From Gemmatimonadales bacterium (lineage in GTDB: Bacteria; Gemmatimonadota; Gemmatimonadetes; Gemmatimonadales; GWC2-71-9): a DNA stretch of 57,026 nucleotides. The notes below the pieces were generated by a model. That model worked only from the letters and a program-made list of their open reading frames with translations. It ran no database searches and was not told the DNA's origin. Within the stretch, counting starts at the first letter, position 1. Each line of letters starts with the position of its first letter. A program made the position numbers and the translations under genes. Below, piece by piece: positions 14,667 to 23,076 of this stretch. The stretch spans positions 1-57,026 of the forward strand of contig DATAOI010000024.1 of assembly GCA_036265815.1 (NCBI GenBank), written 5' to 3'.

Positions 14667-16667
14667 ATGCCCTCGCGCCTGGGACAGAAGATCTTCCTCG
14701 GCACGGCGCTGGTGGTGGTCGCCGTGCTCGGCGCGGCTCTGCTGGTGACCAAGCGCCAGGCCGACAGCGCTGCCGACGCCGCCTCCACTCGCGCCCTCCA
14801 GGCCACCCAATCGGCCATCGGCGATGCTCTCGCCGGCCGCAGCCAAACCCTGCGGCGGCTGGCCGCCGCGCTGGCGCAGGTGCCAGCCTACGTGTCCCGC
14901 ATCGGCGAATCGCTCCGCGCCGGCACCCGGGCCAACCTGCTCGACCAGGCCGATGAGCTCCGGGCCCAGACCGGCGCCGACTGGGTGCTCATCACCGACG
15001 GCGCCGGCGTGCTCCAGGCATGGACCGCCAACCGGAGCGCGTTCGACGAAGACTTCTCTCGGGGGGCGCTGATCGGCCGGGCGCTCGAGGGGCAGACCAC
15101 CGAGGGCGTCTGGATCGAGCCGGGCCAGGCGGGCGACGAGCTCTACCAGGCGGTCGGCGTGCCGGTAGTCGATCCGGGGAGCGCCCGCCCCTTCGGGGTG
15201 GTCGTCGCGGCGCTTCGGATCGACAGCGCCTTTGCCCGGCAGCTCCGCCGTCACACCAACTCCGAGATCGTCTTCTTCGCCCGCGACACGCTCGGCGTGC
15301 CGCAGGTGATCCTGTCGACGCTCCCCCTGGACCAGGTCCAGGCCGCCGTCCGCGCGATCCCGGCCGACAGCGCCGCGCGCGAGTCCGTCACCCGCTTTCG
15401 GCTCACCACCCGGGGCACCCGATACGAGGGAGCCACCGGGCTGCTCGCCACGGCGGACGGAGTGCCGATCGGCGGATACGTCGGTCTGCACTCGCGGGAC
15501 GCGGATCTCGCGGCGTACCATCAGCTCAGCCGCACGATCGGCTGGGCGTTCGTGGTGGGTCTGGTGCTCGCGCTCGGCGTGTCGGTGCTGATGGCGCGGC
15601 AGATCACCCGCCCGGTGAATCGTCTGGTCGAAGTGACCCGAAGAGTGAGCGAGGGGCAGTACACCGGCCGCATCGAGGTTACCAGCCGGGACGAGATCGG
15701 CGAGCTCGCCACCGCCTTTCGCCGGATGGTGGAGGAGCTGCGGGAGAAGGACCGGCTGGTCACCTATCTCCGCACCGGAACGCACCAGATCGAGGACGGC
15801 CCGCGGACCTTCGGCCGGGGCGAAGGGAGGCTGGTGGTCGGGGCCCGGTTCGCCGGGCGCTACGACATTCAGGAAGCGATCGGCGCCGGGGGGATGGGAG
15901 TGGTGTATCGCGCGTTCGACCGCGAGGTCGGCGAGACCGTGGCCATCAAGGCGCTCCGCCCGGAGCTGGACCAGTTCGACCCCACCATGCTCGAGCGGTT
16001 CAAGCAGGAGCTCCGGCTGGCGCGCCGGATCACCCACCGGAACGTGGTGCGGACCTTCGATATCGGCGAGTTGGACGGGGTCTACTACATCACCATGGAG
16101 TTCGTGCGCGGGACCACCGTGGCCACGCTGATCCGGGAGGCCGGCCGGCTGGCGGTCCCGGCGGCGCTCACCATCGGGAAGCAGGTCTGCCGGGCCCTGG
16201 AGGTGGCGCACGAGGAGGGGATCGTCCACCGCGACATCAAGCCGCAGAACCTGCTGGTGGATCCGACCGGGTTCCTCAAGGTGATGGACTTCGGCATCGC
16301 TCGGCTGACCGAGCGGCGGTCGGGCGGCTCGGAGACGCTCACGGCGGCTGGGGTGGTGGTGGGAACGCCGCAGTACATGGCGCCGGAGCAACTGTTCGGC
16401 GAACCGGTGGACCATCGGAGCGACCTCTACGCCACCGGCGCGGTGCTGTTCGAGTGCGTCACGGGCCGGCACGTGTTCGAGGCGCCGACCCCGATGGCGC
16501 TCCTGGCCCGACACATGAACGACGCGGCGCCGGACCCGATCGACCTGAATCCCGAGATCCCCGCCGCGCTCGCCCACATCATTGCGAAGGCGCTCGAGCG
16601 CCGACCGGAGAACCGCTGGGGGAGCGCCACCGATATGCTTCACGCCCTGGAGCAGGTGGAAGCCTAG
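14667..16667 (+). CDS. Transmembrane sensor Ser/Thr kinase: Cache-like domain, HAMP, kinase
   Basis: The 666-residue protein has TM1 at residues 8-28 and a periplasmic domain of about 260 residues (30-288) with double-Cache-like features (DWVLITDGAGVLQAW, GVVVAALRIDS, IGGYVGL). TM2 is at 291-310, HAMP at about 311-363 (RQITRPVNRLVEVTRRVSEG, SRDEIGELATAFRRM), and a complete kinase domain from about 399 to 660. Kinase residues are present: GAGGMG, Lys428, HRDIKPQN (521-528), DFG (541-543) and an APEQ segment. Most bacterial kinases of this class place the kinase first and the sensor after a transmembrane helix. Here the chemoreceptor/histidine-kinase layout is used with a Ser/Thr output. Eight bases separate it from the cupredoxin gene, so that protein is the likely signal partner. 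Confidence 0.9.
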   Translation: MPSRLGQKIFLGTALVVVAVLGAALLVTKRQADSAADAASTRALQATQSAIGDALAGRSQTLRRLAAALAQVPAYVSRIGESLRAGTRANLLDQADELRAQTGADWVLITDGAGVLQAWTANRSAFDEDFSRGALIGRALEGQTTEGVWIEPGQAGDELYQAVGVPVVDPGSARPFGVVVAALRIDSAFARQLRRHTNSEIVFFARDTLGVPQVILSTLPLDQVQAAVRAIPADSAARESVTRFRLTTRGTRYEGATGLLATADGVPIGGYVGLHSRDADLAAYHQLSRTIGWAFVVGLVLALGVSVLMARQITRPVNRLVEVTRRVSEGQYTGRIEVTSRDEIGELATAFRRMVEELREKDRLVTYLRTGTHQIEDGPRTFGRGEGRLVVGARFAGRYDIQEAIGAGGMGVVYRAFDREVGETVAIKALRPELDQFDPTMLERFKQELRLARRITHRNVVRTFDIGELDGVYYITMEFVRGTTVATLIREAGRLAVPAALTIGKQVCRALEVAHEEGIVHRDIKPQNLLVDPTGFLKVMDFGIARLTERRSGGSETLTAAGVVVGTPQYMAPEQLFGEPVDHRSDLYATGAVLFECVTGRHVFEAPTPMALLARHMNDAAPDPIDLNPEIPAALAHIIAKALERRPENRWGSATDMLHALEQVEA

Positions 16668-16715
16668 GCGCCCGCGCGGGGGCGAAGGCATCCACCTATC
16701 GGGTCGCGCGCTCGC

Positions 16716-19376
16716 TCACTCGCTGCGCAGCGCCGTGACCGGATCTACCCCAGCGGCTCGCCTGGCCGGCAGATAACACGCAAGCAATGCCACCGCGGCC
16801 AGACCCACCGGCACCGTGACGAACGTCAGCAGGTCGTTGGGGTTTACCCCGAAGAGCTGGCTTCGAATGAGCCGTGCCGCCCCGGCCGAAAGGAGCAGCC
16901 CGAGCAGGGCGGCCCACGCGGTGATCCGCGCTCCACGTCCCAGCACCATCGCCAGCACCCGGCCGCGAGCCGCGCCGAGCGCCATGCGGATGCCGATCTC
17001 CCGGGTGCGCTGCGCCACCGCGTAAGACATGACGCCGTAGACTCCGACCGCCGCGAGCACCACGGCCAGCAGGGCAAAGGAGCCGGCCAGCAGCATGGTG
17101 AATCTCTGCGGGGCCAGATCCCGCTCGACCAGCGATCGCAGCGAGCGAATCTTCCACACCGGCTGATCCCGGTCCACCGACCAGATGGCCGCACGCAGCC
17201 CGCCGGCGAGCGCCATCGGGTCGCCGTCGGTGCGCGCCGCGACGCTGGCGAAGATGCCCGAGACCTGGGGTTTGGGCTGGTAGAGCTGCGCTCCGTCCGG
17301 CTCGCCCAGCGTGAGCTGCTTCACGTTGCCTACTACACCGACGACCGTGGCCCAGACATCCGGCGACCCATAGATCTTGAGCCGCTGGCCCAGCGCGGAT
17401 TGCCCGGGCCATGCCCGGCGAGCCAGCTCCTGATTGACAATCGCGACCGGTGGCGAGTCGGCTCGATCGGTGGCCAGGAATTCGCGCCCTTGGAGCAGTG
17501 GGATCTTCATCGTTCGGAAGTACCCGTCGGTGACGCCATTGACCCGCGCCGTGGGCTGGAGGCCGGGGCCGGGCGCCGGCTGCCCCGCCGCCAGGTATCC
17601 GGTGCTGGCCCAGTTGCCGCTCAGCGGGACCGCGCCGAGCAGCGCTGCCGAGCGGATGCCGGGCACGGCCCGGATGGCGCCGAGCGCCTGGGTCATGAAC
17701 GCGTCGATCTGCTCGGGCGTGTCATACTTGATCGCGGGCAGCCGGAACTCCGCCGTGAGGATGTGGTCCGGATCGAATCCGAGATTCACCCGCTGCAGCG
17801 CCAGCAGACTGCGGGTGAGGAGTCCCGCGCCCACCAGAAGCACGATGCTGAGCGCCAGCTGAAGCGCCACGAAGGCGTGGCGGATGTCGCCCCTGCCACC
17901 GAGCGAGCCGTCACCGGCTCGGGATCTCAGTGAATCGTTGAGGTCGGCACGCGCGGCGTGCATGGCCGGCACCGCCCCGAAGAGCAGGCCGGTGGCGATG
18001 GTGATCGCCGCCGAGAAGAGCAGCACGCCGCGATCGAGCCCGACCTCGCCGAACACGGGCAGCCCCTCCGGCACGGCGGCCAGCAGCCCTCGGATCATCC
18101 AGTAGGCCAGGACCAGTCCGGCACCGCCACCGATGAGGGAGAGGACCAGGCTCTCGGTGAGGAGTTGCCGGACCAGCCGCGCGCGGCCAGCACCCAAGGC
18201 CGCTCGGAGCGAAATCTCGGTCCGGCGCGAGGCGGCTCGTGCAAGCTGCAGGTTGGCCACGTTGGCGCAGGCGATGAGCAGCACCACCCCGACGAACCCG
18301 AGCAGGATGAGCAGGGCCGGCCGGACCTGCCCGACGAGGTTGTCCCGGAGGGAGAACACCGACGCGTCAGACCCGGCATTGCTGGCAGGATACTCTTGGG
18401 CCAGCCGGCGGCTGATGGCGGAGAGATCGCCCTGCGCCTGGGCCAGCGTCACGCCCGGCTTGAGCCGGCCGACGGCCCAGACGGAAGGGTTGTCCCGGGT
18501 GAACCAGTTAGGGTTGGGCGCGGAGGTGATCGGGAGCCAGACGTCCGGCTGATCGAACAGGTCGCGAAACTCGGGATCGGTCACCCCGATCACCACGTGA
18601 GGGCGGCCATTCAACAACAGGATGCGCCCCAGTATGCGTGGGTCGCTGCCGAACCGAGTCTTCCAGGCCTGCTGAGAGAGCACGGCTACCTGCTGTCCGG
18701 TCCCCTCGGTGGTCTCCTCCTCGGTGAACAGTCGCCCGAGCGACGCCCGGGCACCCAGCAGCCGAAGCGTGGGGGCGGTGACGAAGCTGCCCAGCAGGCG
18801 GTCGGGCGCCTCGCCACCCGTGAGGTTGACGCTCTGCGACCGGACGATTCCGATATCCTCGAAGCTGTGATTCCGGGCGCGCCACTCCTTCACGTCCGGA
18901 ATGGAGACCAGGAGCTGCTTTTCGCCGGCACTCGCGGCCCAGACAACCGCGAGACGATCGGCATCCGGATAGGGCAGCGGCCGGAGCAGCACGGCGCTCA
19001 CCACGCTGAAGATCGCGGTGTTGGCTCCGATCGCGAGCGCCAGCGTGAGAATGGCAATGAGGGCGAAGGCGGGAGACTTCCGGAGCTGGCGCACCGCGTG
19101 GGCGCCATCCTGCCGCAGCTCGTCGAGGTACTCGGTGCGACGCAGCTCCCGCTCGTGCTGGAGGCCGATCGTCCGACAGGTGGCGGTGAGTGCGGGGAGA
19201 TCGCCGAAGCGCTGGAGCGCCTGCGCGCGCGCCGCCTCCCGGCTCAGGCCGGTCTCCATCAGCTCGCGGGTGAGCATCTCGAGATGGAACTCCAGCTCCG
19301 CGTCGACCTGCTCCGCGATGCTGTCGCGCCAGATCAGCGACTTGAACTGGCGGCCCACCGTTCGGATCTGCGGCAT
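16716..19376 (-). CDS. FtsX/MacB-type ABC permease (ADOP family)
   Basis: The 886-residue protein starts with a soluble permease-prefix region (AELEFHLEMLTRELMETGLS, EAARAQALQRFGD). TM1 follows (about residues 100-125), then a MacB-like periplasmic domain and a three-helix FtsX domain (LRAALGAGRARLVRQLLTES). A second periplasmic domain and a second FtsX domain (GIRMALGAARGRVLAMVL) follow, ending ARRAAGVDPVTALRSE. This duplicated single-chain layout is typical of acidobacterial duplicated orphan permeases, which usually lack a neighbouring ATPase; none is seen here. A peptide, drug or lipid efflux role is possible. The gene lies 37 bases after padR and has GGAGGG before its start. Confidence 0.92.
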   Translation of the reverse strand: MPQIRTVGRQFKSLIWRDSIAEQVDAELEFHLEMLTRELMETGLSREAARAQALQRFGDLPALTATCRTIGLQHERELRRTEYLDELRQDGAHAVRQLRKSPAFALIAILTLALAIGANTAIFSVVSAVLLRPLPYPDADRLAVVWAASAGEKQLLVSIPDVKEWRARNHSFEDIGIVRSQSVNLTGGEAPDRLLGSFVTAPTLRLLGARASLGRLFTEEETTEGTGQQVAVLSQQAWKTRFGSDPRILGRILLLNGRPHVVIGVTDPEFRDLFDQPDVWLPITSAPNPNWFTRDNPSVWAVGRLKPGVTLAQAQGDLSAISRRLAQEYPASNAGSDASVFSLRDNLVGQVRPALLILLGFVGVVLLIACANVANLQLARAASRRTEISLRAALGAGRARLVRQLLTESLVLSLIGGGAGLVLAYWMIRGLLAAVPEGLPVFGEVGLDRGVLLFSAAITIATGLLFGAVPAMHAARADLNDSLRSRAGDGSLGGRGDIRHAFVALQLALSIVLLVGAGLLTRSLLALQRVNLGFDPDHILTAEFRLPAIKYDTPEQIDAFMTQALGAIRAVPGIRSAALLGAVPLSGNWASTGYLAAGQPAPGPGLQPTARVNGVTDGYFRTMKIPLLQGREFLATDRADSPPVAIVNQELARRAWPGQSALGQRLKIYGSPDVWATVVGVVGNVKQLTLGEPDGAQLYQPKPQVSGIFASVAARTDGDPMALAGGLRAAIWSVDRDQPVWKIRSLRSLVERDLAPQRFTMLLAGSFALLAVVLAAVGVYGVMSYAVAQRTREIGIRMALGAARGRVLAMVLGRGARITAWAALLGLLLSAGAARLIRSQLFGVNPNDLLTFVTVPVGLAAVALLACYLPARRAAGVDPVTALRSE

Positions 19377-19413
19377 GGACCCTCCGCCACGCGAATCGCG
19401 GTCGATCCGGGTG

Positions 19414-19755
19414 TCAGCTGGGGAGCAGTATTGGGGAGACGGCCGCGACGAACTGAACGAAGCGCTCGGTCTCTGCCGCGAGCTGCCGTCGGCCTTTCGG
19501 CGTCAGCCGGTACACCCGTGCCTTGCGGCCCAGCTCCGAGATGCCCCACTCGGCTTCGATCCACCCCTGCCGCTCCATGCGGTAGAGCGCCGGGTAGAGC
19601 GATCCCTCCTCCACCTGGATGGCCTCGGCGCTGCTGTCCCGGAGCCAGCGGGTGATGGCGTAACCGTGGCGGGGGCCCCAGCTCAGGGTCTTGAGGATGA
19701 GGGCGTCGAGCGTGCCGTGGAGGCGGTCTTTGGTGGCGGGGATGGAGACAGGCAT
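19414..19755 (-). CDS. PadR-family transcriptional regulator
   Basis: The 113-residue protein has the PadR winged-helix: LHGTLDALILKTLSWGPRHG, YAITRWLRDSSAEAIQVEEG, SLYPALYRMERQGWI, and the wing YRLTPKGRRQL. PadR proteins are repressors released by small phenolic or drug-like ligands and commonly control adjacent exporters. I chose the ATG at 19755; the longer frame to 19812 runs through the operator and promoter. The protein probably represses itself and the following permease through the 13-bp inverted repeat upstream. Confidence 0.92.
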   Translation of the reverse strand: MPVSIPATKDRLHGTLDALILKTLSWGPRHGYAITRWLRDSSAEAIQVEEGSLYPALYRMERQGWIEAEWGISELGRKARVYRLTPKGRRQLAAETERFVQFVAAVSPILLPS

Positions 19756-19770
19756 GAATGCAATCCCATA

Positions 19771-19812
19771 GATGTCTAGGTATATAATGTCACCCGCATA
19801 CCTAGACGTCAA
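19771..19812 (-). promoter_or_regulatory. padR promoter with overlapping inverted-repeat operator
   Basis: Arms at 19771-19783 (GATGTCTAGGTAT) and 19798-19810 (ATACCTAGACGTC) are complementary at 12 of 13 positions, with a 14-base spacer. On the minus strand TTGACG (19807-19812) and CATTAT (19784-19789) are 17 bases apart, so the repeat overlaps the -35 box and spacer. This fits PadR autorepression. Confidence 0.7.
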
Positions 19813-19924
19813 GGTATCAAGCTGCTCGCGCGCGCTGGTGTCTGGATGGGTCAGGACCGTACGGCTGCCCGCCGTTGACGCGGGCGGTACCGCGCCTCAT
19901 ACATCGAGGCGCTCAAAGACGCTC

Positions 19925-20044
19925 TCAATCCAATCGCTCGCGCCGGTAGACCAGCGCCAGCTGGGCCTGCTGAATGAAGAGCAGGAGTGGCCCCGGATCG
20001 GGGATCTCCGGGATCGAGCTGGGCGTGAAGAGCGATCGGTACAT
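19925..20044 (-). CDS. Small peptide (39 aa), second copy of the 2784 family
   Basis: This 39-codon ORF is preceded by AGGAGG seven bases before the ATG. The peptide starts MYRSLFTPSS and ends LLLFIQQAQLALVYRRERLD. It shares its N-terminal pattern, proline-rich middle and F-I-x-Q-A-Q-L-x-L-V-Y segment with the peptide at 2784-2885. It lies within a long antisense frame (to 21904), but the ribosome binding site and the cross-locus protein match single it out. It is divergent from the secreted TPR gene. No transmembrane or secretion signal is convincing, although the C-terminal helix is amphipathic. Function unknown. Confidence 0.68.
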   Translation of the reverse strand: MYRSLFTPSSIPEIPDPGPLLLFIQQAQLALVYRRERLD

Positions 20045-20137
20045 CTTACGGTCCTCCTGTTGAAGGCTGCACGCCTCGGGCGTTCCATTGGGGTAGCGCA
20101 TGGGAGCCGCGAAAGGTTCCATCGCATCGGAGAGTCT

Positions 20138-21793
20138 ATGCACCCCGTGACTGTGTCGCCGTGCATGCGCGTCACGATTCGGCTCACTACCCTCGTCGCG
20201 CTCGCGTTCGCGCCGGCGGTCTGGGCCCAGGAAGAAGAGGCGCACCAGCACGGGATGGGTCGGCTCGGCCAGGTTCACTTTCCTGTCTCGTGTACCGCCG
20301 AGGCGCAACGCCGGTTCGAGCACGCGATGGCCGTGCTCCACTCGTTCTGGTGGGAGGAGGGCGAGCAGGCGTTCAACGCGGTCATTCAAGCCGATTCCAC
20401 TTGCGCGATGGCCTACTGGGGTCTGGCCGTCAATGCCTGGGGTAATCCATTCGTCGGCGGTCCGGCTGGTGCCGCGCTCCGCCGCGGGGTTGAGGCCGCG
20501 GAGCGCGCCGCCTCGCACCCTGCCCCGACCAGGCGGGAGCAGGGCTTCATCGCGGCGAGCATGGCGCTCTATCGCGACGCCTCCAGCACGTCCAACGCCG
20601 TCCGGCTGCAGGCCTATGCCGACACTATGGCGCGGCTCTATCGGGAGCTCCCGCGGGAGACCGAGGTCGCCATCTACTACGCGCTGGCGCTGCTGGCGAC
20701 GGCTCCTCGCACCGATACGTCGCTGGCGCAGGAGCGGAAGGCCGCGTCCATCCTGGCTCCGCTTTTCGCCCGGTACCCGGACCACCCCGGGCTCGCCCAC
20801 TACACGATTCACGCGACCGACTCGCCCCGGCTGGCCTCCATGGGACTGGATGCTGCCCGCCGCTATGCGCGCATCGCTCCGGCGGTACCACATGCCCAGC
20901 ACATGCCGTCGCACATCTTCGTCCGGCTGGGCCTCTGGGAGGAGACCGTCGCGTCGAACCGGAAGGCCTATGAGGCCGGCGCCAACTACGCCAAGACGTT
21001 GGAGCTCGCAGGCATGACTCCCGAAGAGCTCCACACCCTGGACTACGCCGTCTATGGCTATCTCCAGCTTGGCCAGGACTCGGCCGCACGTGCCGCGGTC
21101 GCCACCGGCCAGCACCTGGTGATCGCACCGGGGAAGGACAATCTGGTGAGCGCCTACAATCGCACCGCGATGGCGGCGCGGATTCTCCTGGAGCGAGGTG
21201 ACTGGCGGGCCGCGGCGGAGTTCCCGGCATCGGGTGCAGCGGACAGCGGAGTGTCGGTGATGCTGCGCCGCTTTACCCGAGCCCTCGGCGCCGCGCGAAG
21301 CGGGCGGCCGGCGACGGCGCGCGTCGAGATCTCCGCGCTCGATTCGCTCGCCACCGCGCTCGCCGCACAGCACGAGCCGTACTGGGCCAGAGTTGCGGCC
21401 ATCAAGCGGGACGTGGCCGACGCCTGGATTCGCTTCGGCCTGGGAGACACGACCGCCGCGCTCGCTCTGGCGCGGGAGGCGGCTGACGGGGAGGACGTCA
21501 CCGGCAAGCACCCGGTGACGCCGGCCGAGCTGCTGCCCGCGCGAGAGCTGCAGGCCGACATGCTCCTTGCCGCGGGTCGGTACGTGGAAGCCGGTGCGGC
21601 CTACCGCGCCACCCTCCAACGTGAGCCCGGCCGGGCGCGAAGCCTGTTCGGTCTCGCGCGCGCGGCCCAGCTTGCGGGTGACCGATCGGCCGCCCGTACA
21701 GCTTACCGGGACTTGCTCAGGCTCATGAGCCGCTCCGACGGCGATCGCCCCGAGCTGGCCACGGCGCGGGAGTTCGTGCGACCCGGCCGATGA
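20138..21793 (+). CDS. Secreted TPR-repeat protein
   Basis: The 551-residue protein has a signal peptide (hydrophobic core LTTLVALAFAPAVWAQ, about residues 16-31) and then His-rich HQHGMGRLGQVHF. Several helical repeats of TPR type follow (EHAMAVLHSFWWEEGEQAF, DSTCAMAYWGLAVNAWG, and C-terminal ALAREAAD, LLAAGRYVEAGAAYRATL, RDLLRLM). I chose the ATG at 20138 because GGAGAG precedes it; an in-frame ATG at 20165 is the alternative. The conserved segments GLAHYTIHATDSP and PHAQHMPSHIFVRLGLWEE are characteristic of a poorly described family of secreted TPR proteins. Its end overlaps the serine hydrolase gene by ATGA. Confidence 0.82.
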   Translation: MHPVTVSPCMRVTIRLTTLVALAFAPAVWAQEEEAHQHGMGRLGQVHFPVSCTAEAQRRFEHAMAVLHSFWWEEGEQAFNAVIQADSTCAMAYWGLAVNAWGNPFVGGPAGAALRRGVEAAERAASHPAPTRREQGFIAASMALYRDASSTSNAVRLQAYADTMARLYRELPRETEVAIYYALALLATAPRTDTSLAQERKAASILAPLFARYPDHPGLAHYTIHATDSPRLASMGLDAARRYARIAPAVPHAQHMPSHIFVRLGLWEETVASNRKAYEAGANYAKTLELAGMTPEELHTLDYAVYGYLQLGQDSAARAAVATGQHLVIAPGKDNLVSAYNRTAMAARILLERGDWRAAAEFPASGAADSGVSVMLRRFTRALGAARSGRPATARVEISALDSLATALAAQHEPYWARVAAIKRDVADAWIRFGLGDTTAALALAREAADGEDVTGKHPVTPAELLPARELQADMLLAAGRYVEAGAAYRATLQREPGRARSLFGLARAAQLAGDRSAARTAYRDLLRLMSRSDGDRPELATAREFVRPGR

Positions 21794-22914
21794 GCTGTCG
21801 CCGAGCCCGGCTGTTCCTATCGGCCCTGGTGGTTGGCTGGGGCATGGTCGGGTGTGCACCCGGCTCGTCGGTACAGGGCGCCGCGCCGCAGAGCCCCGCC
21901 GCATTCCAGTCCACCATCGCCCAAGTGCGCCGTTTCATCCTCGACACCATGCGGGTGCTCGGCGCGCCGGGAGCATCGATCTCGATACGGAAGAATGACC
22001 GCCTGGTGTGGAGCGAAGGTTTCGGCTCGGCAAACCTGGAGCAGCACGTGCCGGTCACGACCCTGACCCGTTTCCGCATCGGGAGCGTGTCCAAGCCGCT
22101 TACCGCCACCGCGCTCGGCCTCCTCAGCGAGCAGGGCCGGCTCGACTGGGACGCGCCGGTGCAGCGCTACGTACCCAGCTTTCCGATGAAGCGCTATCCC
22201 ATCACCGTGCGCCAGGTGGCGGGGCATCTCGCCGGGATTCGACACTATGCCCCCGGTGAGTTCGAGAACCAGAAGCACTACGGCTCGGTCCTGGAGGGTC
22301 TCACGATCTTTCAGAATGACTCACTGCTCTTCGAGCCGGGCACCCGGTATGCCTACTCGAGTTACGGCTGGAACCTGCTGAGTGCCGTCGTCGAGGGGGC
22401 ATCCGGGGAGCCGTTTCTCGAGTTCATGGCGCGCCACGTGTTCGGGCCTGCCGGGATGACCCATACCATCGCCGACCACCCGGACAGCATCATCCCGGAT
22501 CGGGCCCGGTTCTACACCCGGTCGGACTCGGTGGGTCCCGTGCTCAACGCGCCTTACGTCGACAACAGCTACAAGTGGGCCGGCGGCGGTTTCCTTTCGA
22601 CCACTGAGGATCTCGCGCTCTTCGCCGAGCGACTCCTGGGCGGGCGCCTCCTCCAACCCGCCACGGTCACACTGCTCTGGACCACCCAGCACACCTCCGA
22701 CGGCAAGGCTACCGGATACGGTATCGGCTGGAGCGTAACCCTGGACGATCACGGCCGGCGGCGAATCTCCCATGCGGGCGGCTCGGTCGGGGGCACCGCC
22801 AACCTGCTCATCTATCCGGCGGAGCATCTGATTGTGGCGCTACTGGTGAACAGCGACCGCACCTTCGTCGACGCGGTGGGCCGGTATGCGGAGCCGTTCC
22901 TGGCGACGAGGTAG
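21790..22914 (+). CDS. Serine hydrolase of the class C beta-lactamase/PBP4-like family, lipoprotein
   Basis: The 374-residue protein has a lipoprotein signal (GWGMVGC, Cys at about residue 22). The catalytic S-x-x-K is seen in RIGSVSKPLTATALGLL, a YSS segment takes the place of the usual Y-x-N (YAYSSYGWNLL), and a third motif H-A-G-G follows (ISHAGGSVGGTANLL). These place it in the beta-lactamase-related family (Pfam Beta-lactamase), whose members include DD-peptidases and esterases as well as lactamases. True beta-lactamase activity cannot be inferred. It is translationally coupled to the secreted TPR gene. Confidence 0.9.
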   Translation: MSCRRARLFLSALVVGWGMVGCAPGSSVQGAAPQSPAAFQSTIAQVRRFILDTMRVLGAPGASISIRKNDRLVWSEGFGSANLEQHVPVTTLTRFRIGSVSKPLTATALGLLSEQGRLDWDAPVQRYVPSFPMKRYPITVRQVAGHLAGIRHYAPGEFENQKHYGSVLEGLTIFQNDSLLFEPGTRYAYSSYGWNLLSAVVEGASGEPFLEFMARHVFGPAGMTHTIADHPDSIIPDRARFYTRSDSVGPVLNAPYVDNSYKWAGGGFLSTTEDLALFAERLLGGRLLQPATVTLLWTTQHTSDGKATGYGIGWSVTLDDHGRRRISHAGGSVGGTANLLIYPAEHLIVALLVNSDRTFVDAVGRYAEPFLATR

Positions 22915-23076
22915 ACCCGGTGCGATTCTTCCTGAGCAAGGCCACGGGCCTCGGAACCGCCCTGGTGGCCGGGATCGCCCTCAGGTTCTGATGCTGGCCG
23001 CTGCCGCCCTGGCGGCGGGCCTCACATGGCGCCGCTTGACGCCGAACGGCGCGAAACCTCACCCAGGAGACGCTCC

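Noticed and set aside
14652-16691. 679-codon open frame antisense to the Cache-HAMP-kinase gene
   Set aside because: It mirrors the whole sensor kinase, has low-complexity composition and no ribosome binding site.
19925-21904. 659-codon minus-strand frame
   Set aside because: Most of it is antisense to the secreted TPR gene. Only its last 39 codons, which have their own ribosome binding site and a homologue at 2784, are accepted.
21790-22914. Calling the serine hydrolase a beta-lactamase resistance gene
   Set aside because: The S-x-x-K and H-A-G motifs are shared by esterases and peptidases, and the Y-x-N motif is not canonical.
22915-23076. Short frames between the serine hydrolase and amidohydrolase genes
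   Set aside because: Frames of 20-64 codons with hydrophobic stretches exist, but none has a convincing ribosome binding site or a homologue in the window.
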